A DNA stretch of 64,000 nucleotides from Lentzea aerocolonigenes (GCF_000974445.1 NZ_BBOJ01000009.1:186001-250000); one strand, 5' to 3'. Numbered from the stretch's first letter, positions 7,578-17,572 are shown. The notes: a model not told the origin generated them from the sequence alone. Translations and numbers: made by a program.

Positions 7578-9644
7578 TCAGTCGATCCGGGACACCGAAA
7601 CCGCGCAGGTCTTGAACTCCGGCATGCGGGAGTGCGGGTCGAGCTCGGGGTTGGTCAACGCGTTGACGCCCACCCAGTGGAACGGCACGAAAACGGTGTC
7701 CGGCCGGATGTTCTCGGTGATCCGCGCCCGGAACACCGCCGCGCCGCGGCGCGTGCGCAGCCGCACCAGCTCGTTCGCGGTGACGCCGAGCCGACGAGCG
7801 ACGGCCGGATGCAGCTCCACGTAGGCGTCCGGCTCGATCGCCACCAGCGCGCGCACTCGCCGGGTCTGCGCACCCGACTGGTAGTGCTGGATCGACCTGC
7901 CCGTGGTCAGCCGGTAGGGGAACTCGTCGTCGGGCAACTCTTCCGGCTCCCGGTGCTCGACCGGGTGGAAGCGGGCCCGGCCGTCCGGTGTCGCGAACCG
8001 CTCGGTGAACAGCCGGGGCGTGCCCGGATGGTCCTGCGCCGGACACGGCCAGAAGACGCCCTGTTCGGCGTCGATGCGCTCGTAGGTGATGCCGGCGTAG
8101 TCCGCGGGACCGCCGGCGCTGGCCCGGCGCAGCTCGTCGAAGACCGTGCGTGGATCGTCGGCGAAGTACCGGCCACGGCCGAGACGGTCGGCAAGGGCAC
8201 GCAGTATCTCCAGATCGGTCCGCACTCCTTCCGGTGGCGGCAACGCGCGCCGCCGCCGCAGCACCCGGCCCTCGAAGTTGGTGACGGTGCCGTCCTCCTC
8301 GGCCCACTGCGCGGTCGGCAGCACCACGTCGGCGCGCGCCGCGGTCTCGGACAGGAAGAAGTCGGACACGACGAGGAAGTCCAGTGCCCTCAGGCGATCT
8401 CCGACGTGGTCGCTGTGCGGTGCGGACACGACGACGTTGGACCCCATGACCAGCAGCACCCGCACGTCCACGCCGAGCCGGTCGAGCATCTCGTACGCCG
8501 AGCGACCCGGCCCGGGCAGTTCGCCGGGGTCGACACCCCACACCGCGGCGACGTGGGCACGCGCGGCCGGGTCGTCGAGCCTGCGGTAGCCAGGCAGCTG
8601 GTCGGCCTTCTGCCCGTGCTCACGGCCGCCCTGACCGTTGCCCTGACCGGTGACCGTGGCGTACCCGGAATGCGGACGCCCTGGCAGACCGAGGGCCAGT
8701 GCGAGGTTGACGAACGCGAGCACGGTGTCGGTGCCGTTGCTGTGCTGCTCGGCGCCGCGGGCGGTCAGCACCATCGCCGAGGACGCCTCACCCAGCAGCC
8801 GCACCGCCTCCCGCAGCGCGGCGGTCGGCACCCCGGTGATGCGCTCCACCCGGTCCGGCCAGTACGCCCGCACCGTCCTGCGCACCTCCTCGAAGCCGGC
8901 GGTGCGCGCCGCGACGTACTCCTCGTCGAGGAAGCCCTCCCGGATGGCCAGGTGCAGCAGCCCGTTGGCCAGCGCGAGATCGGTGCCCGGCACCGGTTGC
9001 AGGTGCAGTGCGGAACCGAGGGCCGTCGGCGTGGCACGCGGATCGACGACGATGTGGCGGGCACCGGCCGCGCGCCCCTCGTCGAACCACTGCATGACCG
9101 GTGGCATGGTCTCGGCCGGATTGCTCCCCACGAGCATGATCACATCGGCCTCGGCGATGTCCTGCACCGGGAACGGCATGCCGCGATCGATCCCGAACGC
9201 CTTGCCGGCGGCCGCGGCCGCCGACGACATGCAGAACCGCCCGTTGTAGTCGATCGACGCCGTCCGCAACGCCACCCTGGCGAACTTGCCGAGCTGGTAG
9301 GCCTTCTCGTTGGTCAAACCCCCGCCGCCGAAGCACCCCACGCTGTCCGGGCCGTGCCGCAGCTGACTGCGCCGCACCGCGACTGCGATGCGGTCCAGCG
9401 CGTCGTCCCAGGACGTCGGCCGCAGCGGGGCATCCCGGTGCGACCGCACCAGCGGCACCGTGATCCGTTCGGGGTGGTCGAGCAGTTCCGCGGCACGCCA
9501 GCCCTTTCCGCACAACCCGCCCCGGTTCGTGGGGAAGTCCTCCCACGGGGTGAGCACCGCAGGACGGTCTCCGGCCACCACACGGATCCCGCACTGAAGC
9601 GAGCAGTACGGGCAGTGCGTGGCGGTGGGAGCCGGCCGACCCAT
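7578..9644 (-). CDS. nasC: Assimilatory nitrate reductase catalytic subunit, molybdopterin type
   Basis: 688 residues. An N-terminal [4Fe-4S] site uses C11, C14, C18 (HCPYCSLQCG) and C45 (GGLCGKGW). The molybdopterin oxidoreductase domain follows, with a cysteine at 138 (GRFCMSS) in the position of the Mo ligand. The final quarter is the molydopterin-dinucleotide-binding domain (RLTTGRSIQHYQSGAQTRR). No Tat or Sec signal is present, as expected for a cytoplasmic assimilatory enzyme. It reduces nitrate to nitrite, which NirBD then converts to ammonium. Neither a nitrate transporter nor a separate electron-transfer subunit lies nearby. The gene leads the operon. Confidence 0.9.
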   Translation of the reverse strand: MGRPAPTATHCPYCSLQCGIRVVAGDRPAVLTPWEDFPTNRGGLCGKGWRAAELLDHPERITVPLVRSHRDAPLRPTSWDDALDRIAVAVRRSQLRHGPDSVGCFGGGGLTNEKAYQLGKFARVALRTASIDYNGRFCMSSAAAAAGKAFGIDRGMPFPVQDIAEADVIMLVGSNPAETMPPVMQWFDEGRAAGARHIVVDPRATPTALGSALHLQPVPGTDLALANGLLHLAIREGFLDEEYVAARTAGFEEVRRTVRAYWPDRVERITGVPTAALREAVRLLGEASSAMVLTARGAEQHSNGTDTVLAFVNLALALGLPGRPHSGYATVTGQGNGQGGREHGQKADQLPGYRRLDDPAARAHVAAVWGVDPGELPGPGRSAYEMLDRLGVDVRVLLVMGSNVVVSAPHSDHVGDRLRALDFLVVSDFFLSETAARADVVLPTAQWAEEDGTVTNFEGRVLRRRRALPPPEGVRTDLEILRALADRLGRGRYFADDPRTVFDELRRASAGGPADYAGITYERIDAEQGVFWPCPAQDHPGTPRLFTERFATPDGRARFHPVEHREPEELPDDEFPYRLTTGRSIQHYQSGAQTRRVRALVAIEPDAYVELHPAVARRLGVTANELVRLRTRRGAAVFRARITENIRPDTVFVPFHWVGVNALTNPELDPHSRMPEFKTCAVSVSRID

Positions 9645-9677
9645 ACGGACAGGTTCCGTGGCCCACGTTTCTGAACC

Positions 9678-9693
9678 GTTGTAGCCACGTTAC
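9678..9693 (-). promoter_or_regulatory. Possible GlnR-like site upstream of nasC
   Basis: On the minus strand the sequence reads GTAAC, six bases, then ACAAC. This matches the first half of the actinobacterial GlnR box (GTnAC-n6-GAAAC) fully and the second half only in part (3 of 5). It lies about 35 bp upstream of the nasC start. GlnR is the known activator of nas genes in actinomycetes. The match is weak and needs binding data. Confidence 0.3.
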
Positions 9694-9784
9694 GAAGCCC
9701 GTGAACGCCGAGTCCAGCGCTGCGCCGATCTCGCCGGACCGTCCCACGCCGACCGCTTCTGGCACTCCGGGGTTGTACGCGCAG

Positions 9785-12163
9785 TCACGAATTCTGCTGT
9801 CTTTCCTGTTGGACGATCCAGGCGCTGAGGTGGGTGCGGGTGGAGAAACCGAGCTTGCTCAGGATGCTCGCCACGTGGCCTTCGGCGGTGCGTCGGGTGA
9901 TCACCAGCTGTGCGGCGATCTCCTTGTTGGTCAATCCCTTCGCGACGAGCTCGGCGACCTGCCGCTCGCGGCGGGTCAGTTGCGTGCCCGCGTGAGCCGT
10001 CACGGCGGCGGCAGGGGTAGCGGTCGTCGGCTTCTCGCCGAGCGCGTAGGCAACGGTTTGATCCGGACCGAAGCCGGCGCCGCGGTCGAACGCGGCCTGG
10101 AAGGCACGGTCACCGAGAGCCTGGCGGACCCGCTGCTCACACGCCTTGTGCGGGACGTTCCAGTACGGGGAGGTCTGCGGGAGTGACTCACCGCCCACCA
10201 GTGCCCAGATCCGGTGCGCAGCGCCGAGCAGCACCGCGGCCCGATCGTTCTCGCCCACCACGCCCGCGATCCACGCCAGCAGTTCGACGACCACCGCCGT
10301 GCCGATGGTGTCGTTGAAGGCGTGCGTGATCCGCAAACTGTCCTTGGCATGTGTGCTCGCTCGCGTCAACTCGCCGTGCCGCCATTCGATGTTGGCGAGC
10401 ACGTGGAGCGTGGAGGCCCTGGCCCACTGTTCGCCGTGTCGCTCGCAGAGTTCCAGGCTTCGCCGGCACACCTCGGTGGCACGGGCGAGATCCTCGGAGT
10501 AGAGGGCCATGGTGGACGTGTTGTAGGCGATGATCAACGTGGTGGTCAGTTCGCCGGTGGCTTCGAAACGTGCCAGTGCGTTCTCGAACAACGCCGGGGA
10601 TCGCTCCGGGTCGCCTTCCTGCCATGCCGCGGCTCCCAGGTTGGCGGTGGCGTAGGCCAACGTGGCCTCGTCGCCCAGTTGCTCAGCCAGGTCCCGGGAC
10701 TCCTGCGCCATGGTTGCCAAGCCTGCGATGTCGCCTTGGATGACGGCGAGGTGGGCGTTGACACTCAGGGCGGTGGCCCGTTCCCCGGTCGGCTCGGTGT
10801 CCAGGCTCAGTGCGCGGTCCAGCCAGTGGCGTCCCTCGGCCGAAAGACCGCAGCTCAGCCAGTAGAAGTACAGGATCCCGGCCAGGTGCAGCCCGGTCCG
10901 GGACTCACCGGGGGTGCTGAGGCAGAACTCCAGTGCGAGGCGGAGGTTGGCGTGTTCGGACCGGAGCCGGGCGGCGATCTGGAGTTGGTCAGGGCCGAAC
11001 CAGCGGGCCTCGCCGCGTTCGGCGAGGTTCAGGTAGTAGTCGCGATGTCGTTGGCACAGAACCATTTCTTGCCCGGCCGCGCGCAGGACTTCCTGTCCGT
11101 AGTGCCGGATGGTGTCCAGCAACCGGTAACGGGCCTGTGGGCTGTGCTCCTGGTCTTCCCGGATCAGGATCGACTTGTCCACCAGTCCGGCCACCAGGTC
11201 CAGCACCTGGTGGGGGTCGATGCCGTCCCCGGCGCACACCGCCTCGGCGGCGTCCAGGTCGAAACCGTCGGCGAACACCGACACCCGAGCCCACAGGATC
11301 TGCTCTGGGGGCGTGCACAGTTCGTAGCTCCAGTCGACCACCGCCCGCAGCGTCTGATGGCGAGGCAGTACCGCGTGGCTGCTTCCGCGCAGGAACTGGA
11401 AGCGGTTGTCCAGCCGGTGCAGGATCTGCTCCAGCGAGAGCACCCGCAGCCATGCCGCGGCCAGTTCGATCGCCAGCGGCAACCCGTCCAGCTGGTGGCA
11501 GATCCGTGCCAGCGTCGCGTGGTTGTGGGTGTTCACGGTGAAACCGGGCCGCACGGGTGTCGCTCGCTCCGCGAACAGCCGGATCGCCTCGTTGCTGACG
11601 AGTTTCCCCGGCTGGGGCGGGTTTTCGGGGTCGGGCAGCGGCAGCGGCGGGACCGCGAGGACGTGTTCGGCGGAGATGCCCAGGGCGTGCCGGCTGGTGG
11701 CCAGGATGCGCAGACCCGGCACTGCCGTGAGCAGATCGACCGACAGCTCCGCGCAACCGCCCGCCAGGTGCTCGCAGTTGTCGAGCACCAGCAGCAGTTG
11801 CTTGTCGTGCAGGTGGTCCACCACTGCTTCGCGGGGCGACCGCGCCGACCGGTCACGCAGCCCGATGGTGTCCGCGACAGTCTGGTCCAGCAACGTGTGG
11901 TCCTGCAACGCGGCCAGTTCGACCAGCCACACCCCGTCCGTGAACGCCCGTCGCATCCCGGCCGCCACCCGCACGGCGAGGCGGGTCTTGCCCACACCGC
12001 CGACACCGGTCAGCGTCAGCAGCCGGGTGGTGGACAGCGCCTGCCTGGCTTCGGAGATCTCCTTTCGGCGGTCCACGAAACTCGTGGCCTCGGCGGGAAG
12101 GTTGCCGCACAGGTGCGGCGGTTTCCTGCCCGATGTGGCAGGTCTCTGATTCATCTGTGTCAT
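9785..12163 (-). CDS. NTPase-LuxR regulator (STAND/NB-ARC with C-terminal LuxR HTH)
   Basis: 792 residues. The P-loop is [17 protein letters not shown], the Walker B region is [11 protein letters not shown], and an [19 protein letters not shown] sensor region follows, as in AfsR/SARP-like STAND ATPases. The middle part is helical and repeat-like (TPR-type). The last 60 residues are a LuxR DNA-binding domain ([20 protein letters not shown]...). It has no SARP domain. Such proteins activate transcription after ligand-triggered oligomerisation. The start could be either ATG at 12163 or 12154; neither has a strong ribosome site. It is on the same strand as the nas operon but about 140 bp away, so a link is only positional. 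Confidence 0.85.
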   Translation of the reverse strand: MTQMNQRPATSGRKPPHLCGNLPAEATSFVDRRKEISEARQALSTTRLLTLTGVGGVGKTRLAVRVAAGMRRAFTDGVWLVELAALQDHTLLDQTVADTIGLRDRSARSPREAVVDHLHDKQLLLVLDNCEHLAGGCAELSVDLLTAVPGLRILATSRHALGISAEHVLAVPPLPLPDPENPPQPGKLVSNEAIRLFAERATPVRPGFTVNTHNHATLARICHQLDGLPLAIELAAAWLRVLSLEQILHRLDNRFQFLRGSSHAVLPRHQTLRAVVDWSYELCTPPEQILWARVSVFADGFDLDAAEAVCAGDGIDPHQVLDLVAGLVDKSILIREDQEHSPQARYRLLDTIRHYGQEVLRAAGQEMVLCQRHRDYYLNLAERGEARWFGPDQLQIAARLRSEHANLRLALEFCLSTPGESRTGLHLAGILYFYWLSCGLSAEGRHWLDRALSLDTEPTGERATALSVNAHLAVIQGDIAGLATMAQESRDLAEQLGDEATLAYATANLGAAAWQEGDPERSPALFENALARFEATGELTTTLIIAYNTSTMALYSEDLARATEVCRRSLELCERHGEQWARASTLHVLANIEWRHGELTRASTHAKDSLRITHAFNDTIGTAVVVELLAWIAGVVGENDRAAVLLGAAHRIWALVGGESLPQTSPYWNVPHKACEQRVRQALGDRAFQAAFDRGAGFGPDQTVAYALGEKPTTATPAAAVTAHAGTQLTRRERQVAELVAKGLTNKEIAAQLVITRRTAEGHVASILSKLGFSTRTHLSAWIVQQERQQNS

Positions 12164-12745
12164 CCAGGGGCGAGCCGGATCTCAGGCGACCTGTTTGGCC
12201 GCCACGGGTAGGGAGTCGCCGCAACCGGCGACAGCGTTATCACCGCAGCACAGAGTCTGGCAGGACGATTCCTCGCGGGCGACGAACGTGAAAGTTGATC
12301 ATGTTCGGGGGGATCGGCCATCGACCGGCACACCGATCTCCGTATGCATCCCGGTATTTCTCCCGGTCCCTCCGCGCCGGTTTCGGGACAACCTTGTCCC
12401 CCTCGAGTGCGGGAGGAAGCCAAGATGGCCGTCGGCTCCCGTCGACGCTCGCCCAGGAGTGTGGGCGGCGACGGTCCCCAGGCCCTTCACCTGGCGTCGG
12501 ACATGCGGCGTCCCGCCAGGTCCGGTCCGGAGTTCCGGGCATCGGCCGGCCGGCACTCGAGCAGCGGGTGGCGCTTTTTTCGTCGATCTGTGCCGCCCGG
12601 CAGAGCGCGGTAGGGCTCCGGACTGTCTTTCTCCCCAGCGATCCGGCGCCCTGCCGCGCTCACTTCCTCGTCCACCACCAGATTGAGGTGTGATCACCGT
12701 GCAGGAGACGACCCGTCAGGACTCAGGTGATCGAGTGGGGGCGTC
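12164..12745. other. Intergenic stretch without a recognised gene
   Basis: About 580 bp between the divergently read STAND regulator and a small gene. Several open frames exist on both strands because of the high GC, but none has a ribosome site plus recognisable sequence. A short arm pair (GATCACC near 12691 and GGTGATC near 12726) flanks a possible 16-codon reading frame starting GTG at 12700. I would not call it a gene. Confidence 0.4.
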
Positions 12746-12952
12746 GTGATTCGCGCGCAGGCCTTCGGCGGAGGCGATGTGGTTCACCTCTGGATGCCGG
12801 ATCCGGTGACCGTGCCCGGCCACGCCCTGTGCGGCGTGGCCGGTCCCGCCGTCCGCGAGCAGAACGGTCAGTTGTGCTTGTCCTGCTGGCGGACCCACGG
12901 GGGCTCGCTCGGGTCGGCGTTCACCCGAGCGACCGCGGCGCGCGGCTGCTGA
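12746..12952 (+). CDS. Small cysteine-containing protein, unknown function
   Basis: 68 residues from a GTG at 12746; the only in-frame start after the previous stop. The protein has a Cys in ALCGVAGP and CLSCW further on, with His residues nearby, so it could bind zinc. Small genes of this look (HLWMPDP..., PGHALCG) are common in Pseudonocardiaceae, which I note from general familiarity. The ribosome site (GAGTGGGGG) is poor. It converges with the P450 gene 13 bp away. Confidence 0.45.
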   Translation: MIRAQAFGGGDVVHLWMPDPVTVPGHALCGVAGPAVREQNGQLCLSCWRTHGGSLGSAFTRATAARGC

Positions 12953-12965
12953 CAGGCGAAGCGAG

Positions 12966-14234
12966 TCACAGTTCCGTGCTCGCCGGGCTCGGTGCCGACG
13001 TCGGCGTGAACTGGACGGGGAGGGCCGACAGCCCTCGCATCCAGACCGATGGCCGCCACACCAGGGCATCGGGGGACACCGCCAGAGTGAGGTCGGGCAG
13101 CCGGTCGAGGAGGACCTCGACGGCGGTTCTGGCGATGATTTCGGCGAGTTCGGGCGCTGGGTACACACAGCGGTGTTCGCCGTGGCTGAAGGACATGTGG
13201 GCGCGGTTGCCCACGGAGTCGGCACAGGGGTTCTGCCGGATGCCGGCATCCGCGTTCGCGGCGGCGAGACCGAGGATGAGCAGGTCGCCCGCGCGGATGC
13301 GCTGGCCTCCGAGAGAGGTGTCCCGGGTGGCGAACCGGCCTGCCATGTTCTGCGTGGGTGTGTCTTCCCAGAGCACCTCGTTGAGTGCCTCGCCGATGCT
13401 GTTGCGGCCGCCGGAGAGAGCGAGGGCGAAACGGTCGTCGGTGAGCATCAGCCGGACGGTGTTGCCGATCCAGGCCGAGGTCGGCAGCTGGCCGGCGTTC
13501 ATCACGACGACGATGTCGTTGACGATCTCGTCGTTGGTCAGAGCCGCCGGATGCCCCAGCAGACGTGAGGTCACGTCCGGGCCGGGGTGAGCCCGCCTGC
13601 TGTCGACCAGCTGCGCCACCGCACCGCGAACCCGCGCGAAGGCTTCGAGGGCGTCGGGGCCGCCGTCGAAGGCGATTCCCATGTCGCGCACCAAGGTTGT
13701 CGCCCCGGCATCGGACATGCCGCACGTCTTCGCCACTGCCAGCAGCGGAATGGGGGCGGCGTACTGCGCCGTCAGGTCGGCCTCGCCGGTGCCGGCGAAG
13801 GTGTCGATCAGCCTGTCCGCGATTCGTTCGCAATCCAGGCGGAGTTCGAACGGGTCGATCTGGGAGAGCGCGTCACTGACAGCGCCCGCCCGGCGCCGGT
13901 GCTCCTGCCCCTCGGCGAACAACATGGAGGGTTGGTACGCGAACAGGGGGAGCAGCGGCCAGTCCGGCGGGATCCTGTCCCAGGCGTTCCAGCGACGGGG
14001 GTCGCGAGCGTAGAGCTGGGGACTGCCGGTGACGTGGAGGAGTTCGCGGTAGCCGAGTACGAGCCAGGCGGGGATGTCACCGTCGAGCAGGACCGGGGCG
14101 ACCGGACCGTGCTGGCGGCGCATGTCGCGGTACAACTGGCCCGGGTTGTGCTGGAACTTCGGCCCGTGCAACGCCGTGGCCCTGGGAGTGGCGGCGTGTG
14201 CCGGCGGCCGCGAGAAGTGCTGCGGAGTGGTCAT
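12966..14234 (-). CDS. Conservon-associated cytochrome P450
   Basis: 422 residues. The heme region reads MSFSHGEHRCVYPA, so the cysteine ligand is present within a modified FxxGxHxC motif. The I-helix carries NAGQLPTSAW in place of the usual AGxxT. At the K-helix the normal ExxR is replaced by EVLW. Replacement of ExxR is a known hallmark of the CYP157-type enzymes found in conservons, so membership there is likely. The ATG overlaps the GTPase stop (ATGA), making it the last gene of the conservon operon. Substrate and redox partner are unknown. Confidence 0.85.
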   Translation of the reverse strand: MTTPQHFSRPPAHAATPRATALHGPKFQHNPGQLYRDMRRQHGPVAPVLLDGDIPAWLVLGYRELLHVTGSPQLYARDPRRWNAWDRIPPDWPLLPLFAYQPSMLFAEGQEHRRRAGAVSDALSQIDPFELRLDCERIADRLIDTFAGTGEADLTAQYAAPIPLLAVAKTCGMSDAGATTLVRDMGIAFDGGPDALEAFARVRGAVAQLVDSRRAHPGPDVTSRLLGHPAALTNDEIVNDIVVVMNAGQLPTSAWIGNTVRLMLTDDRFALALSGGRNSIGEALNEVLWEDTPTQNMAGRFATRDTSLGGQRIRAGDLLILGLAAANADAGIRQNPCADSVGNRAHMSFSHGEHRCVYPAPELAEIIARTAVEVLLDRLPDLTLAVSPDALVWRPSVWMRGLSALPVQFTPTSAPSPASTEL

Positions 14235-14839
14235 GGGGTGGTCTCCTGGGCGGCGGACAGGGCGTAGAGGTGGTTGACGAGGGCGATCAGCACGGACTTG
14301 CTCGACTCACGCCATCGGGCGTCGCAATCGATCAGCGGCACCTCGTCGGACAGCGACAGGGCGTCCCGCACCTGGTCCAGGCTGTGCACCGGCGGCTCGA
14401 AGTTGTTGCGGGCGACGATGAACGGCATCCCGTGGTGTTCGAGCCGGTCGATGGCGTACCAGGAATCGTCCAGGCGCCGGGTGTCCACCAGGACGACCGC
14501 GCCCAGTGTTCCGGCGAACAGGCTGTCCCACAGGAACCAGAACCGCGCCTGGCCCGGAGCGCCGAACAGGTACAGCACCATGTGGTCGTCGAGGCTGATC
14601 CGGCCGAAGTCGAAGGCGACCGTGGTGCTGGTCTTGCCCCGCACGGCACCGACGTCGTCGATCCCGGCACCGGCCTGTGTCATGGTCTCCTCGGTGCTCA
14701 ACGGACGGATCTCGCTGACGGAACGGACCATCGTCGTCTTGCCCACCCCGAACCCGCCGACGATCACGATCTTGACCGCGTCCGCGGCGGTGCCGGCCAG
14801 CGGGGGACAGTCGGTCAGGTCAGAGCTTCTGGAGTCCAA
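14231..14839 (-). CDS. cvnD: Conservon GTP-binding protein (CvnD type)
   Basis: 202 residues, starting at TTG 14839 with AAGAAGG upstream. The P-loop is IVGGFGVGKTTMVRS, followed by switch-like FGAPGQARFWFLW in place of DxxGQ. This is the MglA/Ras-like GTPase of actinobacterial conservons (DUF742-adjacent ATP/GTP-binding protein). It overlaps the DUF742 gene by 20 bp and the P450 by 4 bp. In the conservon model the four proteins form a membrane-associated complex loosely like a eukaryotic G-protein system; this GTPase would be its switch. Confidence 0.9.
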   Translation of the reverse strand: MDSRSSDLTDCPPLAGTAADAVKIVIVGGFGVGKTTMVRSVSEIRPLSTEETMTQAGAGIDDVGAVRGKTSTTVAFDFGRISLDDHMVLYLFGAPGQARFWFLWDSLFAGTLGAVVLVDTRRLDDSWYAIDRLEHHGMPFIVARNNFEPPVHSLDQVRDALSLSDEVPLIDCDARWRESSKSVLIALVNHLYALSAAQETTP

Positions 14840-15230
14840 CGAGCACCTTCTTCAGCAATTCGACGTTGGGCAGTCGCTGCACGCCCGCCTGGACCCTTGA
14901 GAGAGAGCGACCTTCCGAGGACTGGTCGTCGGCGTGAGAGCGGACAGAGGGGTGACGGGCGGAGACCCGGCCGGTGTCGAGCAGGTCGCACAGCAGGATC
15001 TTGACGACGCTGACCGGAAGGCCCAGCGCCGCGGAGATCTCCACGACGGCCATCGGCCGATGGCACATGTGCAGGATCCGGATGTGCTCGGACTGCATTC
15101 CCGGGCTGGGCCCGCGTTCGCTGATGATCAGGGTGACCAGATCGAACGCCGTCTCGTGGGCGCGGCTGCGCCCGCCGGTGACGGCGTACAGCCGGTCCGG
15201 GGTCTCGTCGTCGAACGGGCGTCTGGTCAT
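14820..15230 (-). CDS. cvnC: Conservon DUF742 protein (CvnC type)
   Basis: 136 residues with the DUF742 pattern: RLYAVTGGRS near the N-terminus, then a winged-helix-like core (ILHMCHRPMAVVEISAALGL, LPVSVVKILLCDLLDTGRV). DUF742 proteins accompany the roadblock and GTPase proteins in every conservon. The ATG overlaps the roadblock gene stop (ATGA). Function is thought to be regulatory, possibly binding the GTPase; that is family knowledge, not visible here. Confidence 0.9.
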   Translation of the reverse strand: MTRRPFDDETPDRLYAVTGGRSRAHETAFDLVTLIISERGPSPGMQSEHIRILHMCHRPMAVVEISAALGLPVSVVKILLCDLLDTGRVSARHPSVRSHADDQSSEGRSLSRVQAGVQRLPNVELLKKVLVGLQKL

Positions 15231-15643
15231 GGTCTGTGGCTCGGTTCCTGTTCCCGCGGTACTGCGATCAGGTAGTCGCCGAGTTGCTCGACCAGCTCGT
15301 TCATGTTGTGCCCGACCAGACCGACATCGGCGGCTTCGGAGGCCACCACGGCGAGATGCGCGCCTTCTCCCGCCTCCACGATGAACAACAGCCCGCCGTG
15401 GAACTCGATCATCGACTGTCGCACCCCGCCGTTGCCGTCGCCGAACTCGACGGACGCACCGTAGGAAAGGCTCTGGATGCCCGAGGCGATCGCGGCGAGC
15501 TGGTCGGCCCGGTCGATGGTCAGCGCGGAGGTGTGGCAGAGCTTGAGCCCGTCCCTGGACAGCACCAGCGCGTGCTGGGCGCCGAACGTCCGTGCCAGCA
15601 GGTTCTCCAGCAACCAGTCGAGGCCGGGGTTGGTGGTGGTCAT
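15227..15643 (-). CDS. cvnB: Roadblock/LC7 domain protein of conservon (CvnB type)
   Basis: 138 residues. The fold signature includes LDWLLENLLARTFGAQHALV, the LSRDGLKL segment, and a hydrophobic C-terminal strand. Roadblock/LC7 proteins regulate MglA/Ras-like GTPases, and here the GTPase is two genes downstream. It overlaps the kinase gene by 4 bp (ATGA) and DUF742 by 4 bp, so the whole operon is translationally coupled. Confidence 0.92.
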   Translation of the reverse strand: MTTTNPGLDWLLENLLARTFGAQHALVLSRDGLKLCHTSALTIDRADQLAAIASGIQSLSYGASVEFGDGNGGVRQSMIEFHGGLLFIVEAGEGAHLAVVASEAADVGLVGHNMNELVEQLGDYLIAVPREQEPSHRP

Positions 15644-17040
15644 CTGGATTCCTCTTCTGGGGAGTGGGTGAGGTGACGGCCGGGGCTCTGGCTCCTGCTG
15701 GCCTGCCGGAACGTGCTGAACCGGTCGCCGATGTCGCCGCGCGGGCGTACCGGTCCCGGTTGAGGAGCGGGAGAAGGCAGGAGACCTGTCATCGCGGTCT
15801 GTCCGCGGCGGCGTTTGGGCAGGTCTGGCGGATCACCGGGCTCCGGCGCCGCGTGCGCTCCCCCGGCGGAACCGCTTGCCCGGGGTGGCGCCGCCGGCGT
15901 GGGCTCGGGTGTGCGCTCGGCTGACTGCATCACCGGACCGGTGCCACCGTTGCGCGGCTCTGTGATCAACTGCCGGGGGATCAGCATCACCACGCCGGTG
16001 CCCCCGCGCGAGGACGGCCGGAAGGAGACCGTCAGACCGTGCTTGTGGGCCAGGCAGCCGACCACCGCGAGCCCGAGCCGGGTGCCCGACAGCGTCGTGA
16101 GGTTGAGTTGTCCGGCGGAGACGGTCTCCGCGGCGCGGCGCAACGCGGCGGCGCTCATCGCCAAACCTCCGTCTTCGACGGTGACCACGACGCCGGCGTG
16201 CACTTCCTCCACGTACACGTGCACTTCGTCGGAGGGAGGGGAGAAGCTGGTGGCGTTGTCCATCAGCTCGGCGAGTGCGTGGATGACGCCTTCGGCGGCG
16301 TACCCGGCGACGGCGACGGTGCTGGTCGAGTGCATCCGCACCCGTTGGTAGGCACTGATGCGGCTGACCGCGCCACGCAGAACGCTCTCCATCACGATCG
16401 GCTTCGTCCAGCGCCTGCCGGAGCGTGCACCGGTGAGGACCGCGATGCTGTCCGCGAGGCGGCTGGCCTGTGCGGTGGTGTGGTCGAGTTTCAGCAGGTC
16501 GCCCAGGACGTCCTCGGCGCAACGGTTCTCCATGTCGCGCAGGTCCGCGAGCATGCTGGTGGTCAGAGCCTGCACCCGGCCGGCAGCGTTGGCACACGCC
16601 GACATCGCGGCCGTGCGCCGACGTTCACTGCGACCGATCTCGTGCGCCAGCGTCCGCACGATGCGCTGGTGAACGGCATCGGCCGGTTGCGGTACCTGGG
16701 CGAGCACGGTGTCCACCGATTCCCCGTCGCGCAACCGCTCCACCACTGTGCACAGCGTGTAGTCGTTGAGCCGCGCGGCGTCGGCCTGCATCCGTGCGAT
16801 CTGCTCGCGGAGTTGGTCGGCTGCCTGTGCCGTGTACGCCGCGATCGCGAGGGCGATGCACAACAGGACGGATGCCGTCACGCTGAAGGCAGCGACGAGC
16901 GGGTCGTCAGCGGTTGATGTCCGGGCGGTCAGCCAAAGGCAGGTGCCTCCGATGACCACCACCGCGACCGGCAGGGTGAGCAGCGCTCGTCCGATCGGCG
17001 AACGCGTTGCCCGAAGGCTGACGGATGTCTGTGCGGCCAT
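15640..17040 (-). CDS. cvnA: Conservon sensor histidine kinase-like protein (CvnA type)
   Basis: 466 residues from ATG 17040, with GAGGACC about 9 nt upstream. Two membrane segments lie near the N-terminus (LLTLPVAVVVIGGTCLWL and AAFSVTASVLLCIALAIAAY). A HAMP-like or coiled linker (ADQLREQIARMQADAARL) and a dimerisation helix follow. The ATPase domain has the N box (HALAELMDNATSFSPP) and a G-box region (LSGTRLGLAVVG). The last 110 residues are a Pro/Ser-rich tail. No obvious partner response regulator is nearby, as is usual for conservons. It probably senses an envelope signal and acts through the roadblock/GTPase proteins. Confidence 0.9.
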   Translation of the reverse strand: MAAQTSVSLRATRSPIGRALLTLPVAVVVIGGTCLWLTARTSTADDPLVAAFSVTASVLLCIALAIAAYTAQAADQLREQIARMQADAARLNDYTLCTVVERLRDGESVDTVLAQVPQPADAVHQRIVRTLAHEIGRSERRRTAAMSACANAAGRVQALTTSMLADLRDMENRCAEDVLGDLLKLDHTTAQASRLADSIAVLTGARSGRRWTKPIVMESVLRGAVSRISAYQRVRMHSTSTVAVAGYAAEGVIHALAELMDNATSFSPPSDEVHVYVEEVHAGVVVTVEDGGLAMSAAALRRAAETVSAGQLNLTTLSGTRLGLAVVGCLAHKHGLTVSFRPSSRGGTGVVMLIPRQLITEPRNGGTGPVMQSAERTPEPTPAAPPRASGSAGGAHAAPEPGDPPDLPKRRRGQTAMTGLLPSPAPQPGPVRPRGDIGDRFSTFRQASRSQSPGRHLTHSPEEESR

Positions 17041-17532
17041 TGCTGGGTCCTCGAGGGCTGTCGGCGGCAGAGAAAACCTGGTTGTGCATGACTTCCGGCC
17101 AATTACCGTCCACAATGGATAAAGGTGTGCCGGATGGGTGGCGCGCAAAAGATTGCACAGCACGGCGGAGATTTTTGTCGTGGCGTTAAGCAACTGCTCA
17201 CACGATGGCAGCAGCACCCGAGCATTCTGGCACCTCTTGTCGGGCTGATCGGCCAAATCACGTGCTGTTTCGTCCGGCTGAGCGCTTCGAACTGTCGACC
17301 CGTCACGGATCAGGAACCGGAAGTCGTCGGATCGGTGATTCATGAGCAGGTTCCGGACTGGCCGGGTGATCTGTGGCCATCGGGATGGTAGTCGCGCCGA
17401 GGATGTGGATGCAGTAAATGGTGACTCGACTGCGGAGAAACACGTATACCTGTTTTGTACGGGGAAGGGCGCAGTCCACGTGCAAGAAGCCGGACAGCAG
17501 TGCGCGAGTTGCTCGGTACTGCTCGCATCAAC
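17041..17532. promoter_or_regulatory. Conservon upstream region
   Basis: About 490 bp upstream of the kinase gene, with no convincing gene. It is somewhat AT-richer than its surroundings, which suits a promoter region for the minus-strand conservon operon. I see no clear operator. Confidence 0.4.
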
Positions 17533-17572
17533 GTCGAAGGCCTGGAACCGGATTCGGTTCCAGGCCTTCGAC
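17533..17572. terminator. Perfect 17-bp hairpin terminator
   Basis: Two perfectly complementary 17-nt arms (17533-17549 and 17556-17572; the first starts GTCGAAGGCC) surround a 6-nt loop GGATTC. It lies 75 bp beyond the stop of the GH32 gene and most likely ends the sugar operon on the minus strand. There is no long T run, as is common for actinomycete terminators. Confidence 0.75.

Noticed and set aside
4587-9674. Long plus-strand open frames opposite nirB and nasC
   Set aside because: They are composition artefacts of high-GC genes: Arg/Asp/Val-rich, without ribosome sites or domains, while the minus strand encodes complete enzymes.
12299-12697. Small genes on either strand between the STAND regulator and the P450 cluster
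   Set aside because: Several frames overlap each other on both strands, none with a ribosome site or protein-like composition.
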